Made by a program: the position numbers and the translations under genes | Assembly (NCBI RefSeq): GCF_000497045.1 | Contig: NW_015961963.1 | Location: forward strand, 62,001 to 126,000 | DNA: 64,000 nt | Origin: Kalmanozyma brasiliensis GHG001 | Taxonomy: Eukaryota; Basidiomycota; Ustilaginomycetes; Ustilaginales | Reading direction: 5' to 3' | The notes under the pieces: model-generated | What the model was told of the DNA's origin: nothing | Seen by the model: the letters and a program-made list of their open reading frames with translations, nothing else | Databases searched by the model: none | Part shown: in pieces, positions 20,893 through 30,384 of the stretch | Layout: the number at the start of each line of letters is the position of its first letter | Numbering within the stretch: position 1 is the first letter of the stretch

Positions 20893-20920
20893 NNNNNNNN
20901 NNNNNNNNNNNNNNNNNNNN
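20893..20920. other. Assembly gap (28 N)
   Basis: Unknown bases directly after the CA repeat and 25 bases beyond the 3' end of the MYG1-UreG gene. The coding sequence is not affected. Confidence 0.99.
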
Positions 20921-20945
20921 CACTTCGATTGCAGCATCAACGCGT

Positions 20946-23167
20946 CTACTTGCTGACCGGCTTGCCCGCCTTATCCGCGCCCGCGATCCTCCTCGCGGCC
21001 AACACCATCTCCACCACGGCATCCACACCCTGATCGAGCTTGACACTGGTAAACGCCGTGGGTCCGCCATCGCGCACCTTCTCCGCATCGCGCTTCATGA
21101 CCGCCAAATCGGCGCCCACCTGATCGGCGAGATCGATCTTGTTGATCACGAGCACGTCGCTCTGCGTAATACTCGGCCCACCCTTACGTGGCACCTTGTC
21201 TCCACCCGCCACGTCGATGACGTACACATGGAAGTCGGCGAGCTCGACACTGTAGGCGGCAGCGAGATTGTCGCCGCCCGATTCGACGAACAGGAGTTGC
21301 GTGGAGAATTCCGCCTGCAGCTGTTCGAGTGCTTCGAGGTTGGCGCTGATATCTTCGCGAATCGCCGCGTGTGGGCAACCGCCCGTCTCGATGGCGCGGA
21401 TCTTCGACTCGGGCGTGAGAGCGCTGTGCTTGCGCAAGAACTCCTGATCCTCCCGCGTGAAGATGTCGTTCGTCACCACAGCGATGTTGTACGTGTCACG
21501 CAGCTTGCGGCAGAGCGAAAGAAGGAGAGCGGTCTTGCCCGAACCGACGGGACCACCGATGCCGACGGTGAAGGCGCGCTCGTCCCAGTTGCGGTTCTCG
21601 TAGTTGGGCAGCTCGCGGTCGTTGAACTTGCCTGGGTGGTCCATGATGTCGTGCGTATGGCCGTGGTCGTGGTTGTGACTGTGCGAGTGGGCGTCCGACT
21701 CGCCGGCGACGGGAGCCGAGTGGATGAAGGGGACACCAGTGTGCGCCAGACCGTCCTTGGCCATCTTGAGCGCTCCTTCGCGCGTCGCATTCCCGCCGAT
21801 GAAGCCGGATTGGTGGACAAACATGCAGCCAGGGATGCCGGTGAGGTCGCTCAGCGCCTGATCGCGGATACCGCGCCATGGCTCCGGCAGAGCTTTGCGA
21901 GAGACGAAGGATTCCGGCGAGACGGGAACGGCCTGAATGCGCCACTTGCCACTCTCATCCGGGTAGACAACGTAGATGGGTCGCTCGGTGGGGGCGATGT
22001 TGAGGTCCTTCTCGAGCGTGAACAGGTGGTCTTTCCAGCTGGCAAACTCTTCGAAGACGAGCAGCTGCGGGTGCGTCCGCCTGTTGAGTGCGTCGACGAC
22101 GATCTGACGTGCAGGCAGCCAGGCGTTGTAGGTGTAGTCGAGGCGGTTGAAGAATTCCTGCCCGGCCATGGCACTGGCCTTCTCGAAGCGCGCATCGAGC
22201 TCGGTGTTGTCCGACTTCTCGTTCCAGCTTGGGTTGAGGTAGCCGACGCGAGCGCTCAGGTCGGTTCTGCTCTTGTACTTGGGCTTGAGGTCGGACGGGT
22301 ACTGCGAGATGCCGTTATCGATGCCGTCGATCGCCTCGACGAAGTCGTCGTACAGCTTGAGCCACAGCAGGTCCACGACGTCCTTCTGCGCAGTCGCATC
22401 GAGGCTGAGGTGCGCAGCGATGATCTCCTGGCCGAAGTGCTTCCATACGAGACCAGCAGACGAGAGCTTGGTCGAGTGGTTGGCGTCAAACACCTCCTCG
22501 AAACCGCGCTGGTGGTGGTCGTATCGGTGGTTGGCGGCATCGTAGGTAGCGCCGACGTCGACGACGATGGAGCCGCTGTCGATGGTGGCTGCGTCGCGAG
22601 TGCGGGTGAGCGGGGCGGAGGCGAAGCGAGGGAGCTTGCGGAGGAGGTTGACGGCGAGCGCCTCGTCGGCGTGGAAGGTGCCGCTGTGCGTGATGATGTG
22701 TTCTGGCATGGTGAATGAACGGACAGACACAAGGATGGAAGTAGTGGTGTCAGTTTGAGGTGATGATGGTGAGAAGAAAGTGAAGCGGAAGTCTAATTTC
22801 TGCGCTTTGCGCTTTTCTTCCAGCTTTTTTTGCGCTGCGCTACAGCCTTCTGATCGCACGAGCCACTCGCTGCGCAGGTCAATGCTCTTGATCTGTTCTG
22901 CGCTCTCCTCCCTCCCAAGTTGCCTTCGATCTCGAATGAGAATATGGGCATGCGAGACTCACCTTGGCCATCGACCTTGACTCGCTTTGGTGCGGATTCT
23001 CTTGCGCTCATGATGCCGAAGTTGCGCTGCTTCGATACAATACTGGATTGAGGGGTCGGTCTAAGGAAGATGACTGGTCGAAGCTGAGATGGAAGCTGAA
23101 CTCTTGGCCTGGGAAAATTACGAGAGAGAAGCTGAAGCGGGGATGCGAGCCGTATGGTGCCGGACAT
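20946..23167 (-). CDS. MYG1 exonuclease - UreG urease GTPase fusion protein
   Basis: The spliced gene is 22963-23167 joined to 20946-22702 and gives 653 residues. Exon 1 encodes a 68-residue Arg-rich mitochondrial-type presequence. The donor (GTGAGT) and acceptor (CAG) join in phase to make [15 protein letters not shown]. Residues about 69-385 are a whole MYG1 protein, with [10 protein letters not shown], the metal-binding DHH in RYDHHQRGF and the terminal [16 protein letters not shown]1 is a DHH-family 3'-5' RNA exonuclease of nucleus and mitochondria. A His-rich linker follows ([14 protein letters not shown]). Then a complete UreG: P-loop GPVGSGKT near 450, nickel-binding CPH in [11 protein letters not shown] near 510, ESGGDNL and NKID. 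UreG delivers nickel to urease. No stop or frame change separates the halves. Confidence 0.88.
22703..22962 (-). other. Spliceosomal intron in MYG1-UreG
   Basis: 260 bases with donor AAG|GTGAGT, a CTGAC branch-like site, a pyrimidine tract and acceptor CCAG. It splits a Glu codon (phase 1). Without splicing, an internal ATG at 22709 could still start a form lacking the presequence. Confidence 0.8.
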
Positions 23168-23539
23168 GCACTCGGGATAAGACGATGAAGCGTTGTGTGC
23201 TGGTCGCCGAAGATGATGGTGGTGAGCGCTGAGAACGACGGTGCGCTCAATTCCAAGATTTTAGGTTTCTGGGTTGGACCTTGTCAGGGTCTCAAGACGC
23301 GACTCCTCTGCTCACTTTCCTCGACGGGCCAAGTCGATACGAAGTTGCTCTGAAGAAAGCGTCTCTCATCTCAATGGGCATACCAGCTCACAATGAGATC
23401 TCACAGGCTGAAGGCTGATGTCTGAATCTATGTAATGATTGGATGGGTCTGGACGAGACCACACTTGGCAGCCCTACGACGAAAGCAAACGACGAAAGCA
23501 AACGGAGAGGTTGCGTCGCGATCCGAGAGCCGGTCACAT
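23168..23539. other. Intergenic: promoter of MYG1-UreG
   Basis: 372 bases between two minus-strand genes (MYG1-UreG start and TVP38-like stop). No clear element seen. Confidence 0.4.
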
Positions 23540-26227
23540 CTAACGGTGATATCCGTGCTCGTCCTCTTGATCGAGGCTGAACGGCTTTCCGTGCACGGTG
23601 TCATTCGTTTCCGCGCTCGCCTCCAAGTTCGCGATCATAGGCGACCATTTTGGACTCTCCATGGCCAGCTCCACGGCCACCTCTTCTTCCTCTGCACCGC
23701 GATGCGACGGCGACTCGAACTGCATGTTTTCCGCGTGAGCCTCCATCTCAGCAATCTTGTCGGCAAGATCGATCGAGTGATGGCCGCCCGAGCCGCTGTT
23801 GCTGAGCGAGATCCTGCCGTCGTACGATCCAGTTCCAGAAATACCTTCGAAGCTGGCATTGGGGAGGACCAGCGGGCCAGGCGCGACGATGGGATGACGC
23901 ATGCTTTGGCGGAAGCGCTCCTCGGGAGATGACTCGATAGGCGCATAGCCGTTGCGGAAGCCCAAGGTGGATGGGCCCGCTCGTTCGCGCATGTCGACTC
24001 CTGGGCCGTGCTCGTAGGTGTCTCCTCTGTCGTGACCGTCTTCGTCCTCGTCGGAAGAGAGCAGCGCTTCGTTCTCGTCATCATACAGCTCATCGTCCAA
24101 GCCGTCTTCGTCTTCGTCGTCCAGGTCATCGACCGCACGTCTTGCCACAGACAAGAGATAGATCATGATGCCGAAGCAGAGGCCGGCACCGATCAGGCCC
24201 GCCCATTTCTTGACGTTTTCGGCGGTGCGCGAAGCTTCGGCGTCCTCCTTGCTCTGTCCTTCCGCTGCGCCGTTGTAAGCAGCAAAGTTCTTGATCGACG
24301 TGCCCAGTCCGGTGTGGATGAGAAGCTTGGGCAGAGCGAGTGCGGTGCAGGTCACGTAGGTGCGCATCGTCAAGGTTGGTGAACTGGCGAGCAGCGTGTT
24401 CATCAGGTTGTACGGATACGGCGCGAGTCGAACGAGAAAGAGCAGCTTGGGCTGCTTCTCGATTGCGCGAACTACCTTCTTGAGACCACCGCTCTTGTTG
24501 AGCAGACCGACCATCCACTCTCGAAGCAAGGATCGACTGAGGACGAACACCACGATGGCACCAGAAAGCGCCGCAATGTAGCTGATGATGAAGCCCTGCC
24601 AAAGACCAAAAGTAAAGCCGCAGAGCATGATGAGGGTCGAGTAGAGGGGCAGTGGAGGGAAAGTGGTGAGAAAGATGAGCGAGCCGAGCATCACCTTGCC
24701 CCACAGCCCGAGACCTTGCAAGTAGGTCGACATGTGGTCGAGTCCGACGAACACTTCGGTGTGGAAGGTGATGACCAGAGCCGTACTGCTCAGACTGATG
24801 CCAAGCCAGATGAGCAGCGGCACGTATGCCTGCAGCCAGGGAGGACAGAAGCTGCGCATGCCCGTCTGTGGGTCTCTGAAGGCCTCGTCGATGGCGATGC
24901 GGGTGTCGATGCAGTACTCTCTGAATCGTCGGGATGCCTCGAGTGGTGACGCGAGTAGCCGGATGAAGTGAGCGATGGTCGAAACGAAGACCAGAACGTT
25001 TTGTCGGAGAGTTCGCTGCGGCTTGATCTGGCGTGCGATCTTGCGTTTGCGCCGGGGTCGTAATCGGACAGCACCTCTGCGCGCCTGTGGGATGACGAGG
25101 GGCGAACCGATCATGATGGAGGAGTGCGTAGACTTGTGACCGCCTGGCAGCTGCATGTCGGTGCTATCTTCGCCGCCGAGGGGCTGCTGATCGACATGCA
25201 GACTGGTCCTCCGCCGATTAGCCGAGTTGGGACGTGGTCGATAGGCGGCGGGAGTAGCTCTGCGAGATTCCGAGATGCTGGCGCGCCAGGCAATGTCGGC
25301 CGTGATGCTAGGTGATGCTTCGGCAGGATAGTAGCCCTTGTCGTTGAAGTGTGCGTACTGTTGAGCGTGCTGATGTCGTGGATGATGGATGGACGGTGTG
25401 AAGCGGGCGGCGGTGGAGGCAGTAGCTTTGCGTCCATGCCCTTTGCCTGCTTCATCATCGCTCTGGCTGCTTCGTTCGTCCTGCGAAGATTGCTTTGCGC
25501 GCACTGTGACGGGAGAAGAGCGGCCTGCCACCGCGTCCATGATAGACTGAGCAGCTGCTGAGACGGCAGCACCGATTCCCGAGCTGATCGGGGACGGTGA
25601 GGCGACACGTTGCACGCCAGAGACTCTGACGTGGCGGGCGGTGTGCGGATCATGCTCGACGAAGGAGCTGGACCGCGACTTGGAGTGATGCTGCGCTGAG
25701 AAAGGTTGGTTGAGACGAGCGCTAGTGGGCGTGGCCGAAGTGATATGCGGGCTGGTAGGTCGCTTTTCGGCCTCTTCCATGAGGCTCTCTCTTCGAGAAT
25801 GAGGACGACCGCTGGTATCGATGAGGGGCACAGCACGTCTCGGGTCGGTGTTGCGGGCATTGCTGCTGTCGATGGCTATCCTGGGAGGCACCGACTGCGA
25901 GCGATTCTCGGCGAGCCAGAAGGAAGAGGCGGCGGAGGAAGAAGAGGGGTCATGTGCGGGGTTGCCAAAGAGACCTTCTGGAGGAAGCTCGTAGTTGGGT
26001 GTGGCGCCAAATGCGGCAGAGAAGTTGGGGTTGGTCGAGAAGCTGGAGCCTTCGAAATGAGGATGCTGATTCGCCCTCTGCGCGAGCGTGGAGCTTCTGC
26101 TCGGGTGTGGGACGTGGGAAGCAGAGGCATGCAATTGCCTGGCGGGCGAAGGCGTACGGGACAGAGGCGAGCGGGCTGGCATGGCACCGAGGTGATCCGG
26201 GTGACGGCGGCGCTCAGCGCCCGTCAT
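23540..26227 (-). CDS. TVP38/TMEM64-family (VTT-domain) membrane protein
   Basis: 895 residues from the first ATG at 26227; the frame is open further upstream but without an ATG. Residues 1-350 are a disordered Ser/Pro/His/Arg-rich cytosolic extension. A basic patch (RLRPRRKRKIARQIK) precedes the membrane part. Four to six hydrophobic segments follow (roughly 460-680) with the VTT core: FPPLPLYSTLIMLCGFTFG, then a GAIVVFVLSRSLLR segment and RLAPYPYNLMN. A final TM segment precedes a very acidic tail (DDLDDEDEDGLDDELYDDE). Yeast Tvp38 is a Golgi membrane protein, and the VTT/DedA superfamily includes lipid scramblases. Yeast Tvp38 is far smaller, so the long N terminus and acidic tail are smut-specific elaborations. 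Confidence 0.85.
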   Translation of the reverse strand: MTGAERRRHPDHLGAMPARSPLSRTPSPARQLHASASHVPHPSRSSTLAQRANQHPHFEGSSFSTNPNFSAAFGATPNYELPPEGLFGNPAHDPSSSSAASSFWLAENRSQSVPPRIAIDSSNARNTDPRRAVPLIDTSGRPHSRRESLMEEAEKRPTSPHITSATPTSARLNQPFSAQHHSKSRSSSFVEHDPHTARHVRVSGVQRVASPSPISSGIGAAVSAAAQSIMDAVAGRSSPVTVRAKQSSQDERSSQSDDEAGKGHGRKATASTAARFTPSIHHPRHQHAQQYAHFNDKGYYPAEASPSITADIAWRASISESRRATPAAYRPRPNSANRRRTSLHVDQQPLGGEDSTDMQLPGGHKSTHSSIMIGSPLVIPQARRGAVRLRPRRKRKIARQIKPQRTLRQNVLVFVSTIAHFIRLLASPLEASRRFREYCIDTRIAIDEAFRDPQTGMRSFCPPWLQAYVPLLIWLGISLSSTALVITFHTEVFVGLDHMSTYLQGLGLWGKVMLGSLIFLTTFPPLPLYSTLIMLCGFTFGLWQGFIISYIAALSGAIVVFVLSRSLLREWMVGLLNKSGGLKKVVRAIEKQPKLLFLVRLAPYPYNLMNTLLASSPTLTMRTYVTCTALALPKLLIHTGLGTSIKNFAAYNGAAEGQSKEDAEASRTAENVKKWAGLIGAGLCFGIMIYLLSVARRAVDDLDDEDEDGLDDELYDDENEALLSSDEDEDGHDRGDTYEHGPGVDMRERAGPSTLGFRNGYAPIESSPEERFRQSMRHPIVAPGPLVLPNASFEGISGTGSYDGRISLSNSGSGGHHSIDLADKIAEMEAHAENMQFESPSHRGAEEEEVAVELAMESPKWSPMIANLEASAETNDTVHGKPFSLDQEDEHGYHR

Positions 26228-28060
26228 GGTGACGAAACGAAGACTGCGTCGACGTGAGCAGCTCCAACAGCAATGGATTGCGGGTGTGTTGGACGGCGCC
26301 TGACACGGTGAGCGCAGCGTGAGCGAGCGGTGCAAGCAGCCTGTAGAGCTAGACTGGGCGTCCGCCTCGTTCCAAGGACAGGTGGATGTAGACAGAGAGC
26401 GTGTGGGCGGTTGTGGCCATGCGAAAGGAGAGAGAAATCCGATGTAGGAGAGATGGAGGCTGAGCTGCGTTTGTGCTGAAAGAGCAGGCGTGCTGTGCTG
26501 GTGGGATCCTGGTACACAGGGGAGCTTGAAGAGGCGCAATCAGGTGTCGCACGCAGTGAAGGTGCGAGATGAAGTTGATGTGTCCAATTCGAGGTCGACT
26601 GTCAAGATGAAGGACGAGCGGAAGGCCGGACGGCACTGCAAGGCGCTAATGTGGGCTGGGTAAGCAGACGCCGGCCGCTCGATCCTTGATGGTGGCTAAT
26701 AGGCTGCCGTACCACTTCCTCGCATTTCACGAGACGGTATGGTAAGGTGATACTCGTGATGATGACGATGTCGAGGGATGCAAACAAAGGTTGACAGCTT
26801 AGGAGGAAGCTAAGAAGGCGTCTGACAAGCTGACCACGCCTCTCAACTCCTGCAAAGGGGCTGAGCTGACCGGCGCCGACCACCAAAAGCAATTTCAGCA
26901 TGGACCAACACGCTTTATTTTTCGCACGCTGAGCTGCATCAATTTTAGTGACGGGGGCAGAGAGAGACAACGGCAGGCACACAGCCGAGCCAATTCCAAT
27001 TCTTCCAATTTTAATCAATTTTTAATTTTTGTGAAAAAAGGCAGAAGCACCACCGGCCAAGAGCTCTCCTTTGTCTTCTCCTGTCTCTCCTCGGCTGTTC
27101 CCTTAGGAAGCGGGAAGAGCCGAGATTCTCAGCGGCAGGACCGAACAAGCACCGCTGGGCAGAGTGGCTATTTGAAAACGGCGCCTGATTGTGCTTCATC
27201 ACAAGGGGTGTGAGCCAACATCTGCTGACGAGCGCGGAGGTCCCGAGAGAGGAGGAGCCGATCAAGCTTGACCTGAGCGGATGCACAACACGGATGCCAC
27301 GCAAGTGCACCTCTCTGTCGGCAAGCTTGTTTCGAAAATGGTCGTGCCGTTGGATCGGAAGGCTCGGAGCGATGATGACCATTCACGACGCTTTCACTGA
27401 GCGCTCCTTTCAGTCACCACTGCCTTCGTCTGCAGACAAGACTCGCCCGCAGATTTGCCGCAGCGCTTCATCCGCTTGCTCTTGTCGGGTCGCGCAAGTT
27501 GTCCTTCACGCTTGCGCAGCGATCTGCTTAGGGTCTGGAACGGACAGCGAGTGCAGCGTTACTGTCCTTCGAAACCTGCTGACTTGACCGGCGTACTCTG
27601 ACCCGGAGCTGGGATCCAATCATCGTTTTCGCTCGGCTTCCCCGCCTTCCCTTGTCGCTGCGAGTGCGAAATCGCCCTGCTGATTGGCTCTCTCTTTGGC
27701 TCCATGTCCACCAGCCCCAGCCCGGCGCTCAGGGTCCAGTCAACGTCGCAGCAGCTTTTTTTGGTCGCCGAGATCTCAGCTGCGCTCCCATGTGATTGGA
27801 ACAAGAGCAGATCCTATCACAGCTCAACAGTATGATCCGTCAGAGAGAGCTGAACAGGGCTCTGCTTGGGAGCTCTCGGTGTTGCTGATCGGAGTCACAA
27901 AGCCAGCCATCCAGACGTCGACTCCGCCGGCTCAGACCATTTTCGACGCTTCGGTCTCACAGCACTCTCGACACCCCACGTGGCGCCACGCGCCTCTCGG
28001 CCAATTGTGTCAAAGAACTGGCTTGCTGGTCTCGACCTGTTCTTGCGCATGTGATTGCCT
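26228..28060. other. Intergenic between TVP38-like gene and serine hydrolase
   Basis: 1833 bases with no supported gene. It holds the TVP38-like promoter and the 3' flank of the hydrolase. An AT-rich patch at about 26990-27035 with repeated TTTTAAT-like runs stands out. Short open frames are typical composition shadows. Confidence 0.4.
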
Positions 28061-29082
28061 TCAGTACAGTCCAGCGATGGTGCGGCGAATGGCAGCCGCA
28101 ACCAGATGGACGTCCGCAGTGCGTCTGGGCGGACAGTGGCCAATATCGAGCTCGATCACCTCTCTGTGCACATCGCTGTACAGACAGGCCAGCCGCTTCG
28201 ACTCTTCGTAGTTCGGGTCCTGGAGGCCATGGATATGGACACTCCGAATCGCGATGGGCGTCACCTTGGTCGATTGCACCCTCTCCATGCTTCCATCTGC
28301 TTCAAAAGGCCGTCCACCGCAAATCAGGATCACGAACTGGACAGGCAAGGGTGCCTTGCAGCCGAGCCTGGCATTGAGCGCCAACAGCAACCCTGTCGAT
28401 GCCGCGCATCCCTGCGAGAAGCAGATCAGACCATCATACGGAGCGAAATCGGCATCCAGAGGCGTTCGAACGCCCGCCGTACTCGGATACGACCTCGGCG
28501 TCTCCATGCCCGCAATCGGGTTCGGCAGCCAAGGTCGACCCGTCTCGCCAAGCTTGGGGAGTGCGACAGCCATGTCGTCCGACACTCGGCGCTTGGGTGC
28601 TTGGTCTGTCGAGGACATCGGCGTCGCAATGGACGGAGTCTCGGGCGGAGTGGGCAGATCGGCCGCCTGTGGCAGGAAGCTCGCTCCGAATGGACCTGCT
28701 TGTACCTCGTGTGGCGTGAGGGCCAGAGCCATCGATGGAGACAGTCGCATAGCGATCCGGTCGTGAGCGAGCTGAAGAGCCTCACGCGTGGGCTGCTGAT
28801 ACCATGCGTAGTACTTCTGTTTCGGAAAGATGCTCTCGATGCCTGTTGTTTGCCGAAACGTCCTCGTCAGCTTGGTCCTTCTACTGTCGAATCACGGAAG
28901 AACGGCTGGACCGAGTTGAGTAACTGACCTTGATACGGAGCCGACAGCTCGCTACCATCCATGTAGTGCACTTCGAGTACGTCGCCGAGAACGTCGACGA
29001 TGGGCTTGATCTGCGTCTTCATGATCCTGCCAGAAGTACCTTTGCCGTGCAATGCCAGCAGCCTGGTCTTGCGGTCTGACAT
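28061..29082 (-). CDS. FSH1/LovG-family serine hydrolase
   Basis: The spliced gene is 28929-29082 joined to 28061-28842 and gives 311 residues. The start is MSDRKTRLLALHGKG at 29082; the open frame upstream contains no ATG. The alpha/beta-hydrolase nucleophile elbow is ICFSQGCAA, the acid is Asp in HIHGLQDPNYEES and the base is His in DIGHCPP. These match fungal FSH1 hydrolases, whose biosynthetic members include LovG, which releases polyketides from a PKS. Between the first strands and the elbow there is an unusual 60-residue Pro/Thr-rich insertion with several TP dipeptides. It is transcribed divergently from PKS-A, with 1.3 kb between starts. A role in releasing or editing polyketides is inferred from family and position; a general housekeeping esterase is the alternative. 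Confidence 0.85.
28843..28928 (-). other. Spliceosomal intron in the FSH1-type hydrolase
   Basis: 86 bases with donor CAAG|GTCAGT, a CTGACG branch-like site and acceptor ACAG. Phase 1 joining gives SAPYQ-G-IESIFPK, which restores the family sequence between the two open frames. Confidence 0.8.
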
Positions 29083-29963
29083 GCTGGGTCGCAGGCACCG
29101 ACAAAACGCCTCGACGAGAGCCTCGAGAGGGTAGGAGGGAGGAATGGGCAAAGACGGGGGCGAGGTCTGGATTGGTCGTCACGTCGACAGCTTAACGCCT
29201 AAATACCAACGGACCCCTTCGTTGCAGCACCACGGAATGCTCGCTGCGCGGCTGCTGCCCGCCTCGCTCGTCTTGGCAGCGCTGGTCTCAGATCAGCCCA
29301 TTCGCTGCGCATCGCAAGAGCCGATGAAGATGCTTCGGCTGACAAGGAGGTCTGCCCCTGCAATCACGACGCCTTCTGTGACAGCTGACATCATTGTTTT
29401 CCTTTCGGCGGCGTCACAAAGCTACTTCCTTGTGAAACGTTCGAGATCCGCAAGAAGAGTCAAAGGCTGCATCTGCGTCTCTTCAGCTAGCTCTCGACTT
29501 TGAGACCCCACCGAGCTAAAGCGTGTCTGCTGCATCATGCAAGGAACTATGCAAGGAACTGGCGTTGGAGGGTTTGACCGTTCACCTTGCTGCTTCCGTC
29601 GGACCAATCTCGGTTGTCATCGGGTCATGTTCACTTCTCGTGCCACTTTGTCACCGCGTCGTCACTGTCTAGCGAGCAGGCGCTTGTGGCTATGTGACAT
29701 TGCGATAGCCCTTTCAAGAGATCACGTCGGCTCGGGCGTGAACCTCATCACGGTTCCGTCCGAGCTGAGCAGTGCCCTTCCCCTCTTTGCTCGGTCATCT
29801 CCTCGATTCGCTCATCGGACTATCCCCGACGCCTTCACAAGGCCGGTCGTGGCGAAGAATGCCTTTCGACAAGTCACATTTCCCACGCAAGGATGTTCCG
29901 AAACCTAAAGGAGGCTTCCGTCGGACACACATTCCCCCGCCTACGCCACGTCGAGTCAGCACA

Positions 29964-29984
29964 CCTAACGGACGATCCGTTAGG
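29964..29984. promoter_or_regulatory. Perfect inverted repeat, candidate zinc-cluster factor site
   Basis: Two 9-base arms, CCTAACGGA and TCCGTTAGG, are separated by CGA. The core reads CGG-N5-CCG, the inverted-triplet geometry bound by dimeric Zn2Cys6 factors. It lies about 400 bases before the PKS-A ATG and 880 before the divergent hydrolase ATG. A Zn2Cys6 gene lies 12 kb away between the two PKS genes. Binding is inference. Confidence 0.5.
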
Positions 29985-30293
29985 CCGAGATGGAAAAAGT
30001 GCCGGGACGACGACTTCCAGGTCAGCAGTCCCCGCAAGACGGAGTCAATCGAGGGCTAGCCACTCACGCTTGGCGCAGTGCGGAAAGGTGGGGTCCTGCA
30101 CCGTCAAGAATTAGCTCAGAGCATTCACGCATCACGCTTTCGGATGCCAACCCTGTCACCTTCGCCCTGCCAGGCACCCGCTGATTGCTTCAGCACCGGC
30201 CACCTCGAGTGCGGCGACTCAGCCCAACCTGCTCTCTCGTAGTCCCCGAGGCCTGCTACCGAACCTGGGCAAACGGAGGCCACTGAACCGAAG

Positions 30294-30300
30294 ATATAAG
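30294..30300 (+). promoter_or_regulatory. TATA box of PKS-A
   Basis: ATATAAG lies 85 bases before the PKS-A ATG at 30385, consistent with a tightly regulated promoter. Confidence 0.5.
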
Positions 30301-30384
30301 CTCGCCAAAACATGCATGCGAGCTCGCTGACATTCCGCAAAGCAGCCATCCCAAGCAAGTCGTCCTATCTTCAGGCGACTGCGC

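Larger units (their letters stand above)
29083..30384. other. Divergent promoter region, serine hydrolase / PKS-A
   Basis: 1302 bases with no supported gene. It contains a direct repeat of ATGCAAGGAACT (29537-29560), a perfect inverted repeat with a CGG-N5-CCG core (29964-29984) and a TATA box (30294-30300). Such an arrangement suits shared control of the hydrolase and PKS-A. Confidence 0.5.

Noticed and set aside
20733..22718. 661-codon plus-strand open frame crossing the N gap
   Set aside because: Antisense to MYG1-UreG and passes through unknown bases; composition shadow.
29537..29908. 123-codon frame beginning at a 12-base direct repeat
   Set aside because: No family resemblance; the ATG arises from the duplicated ATGCAAGGAACT.
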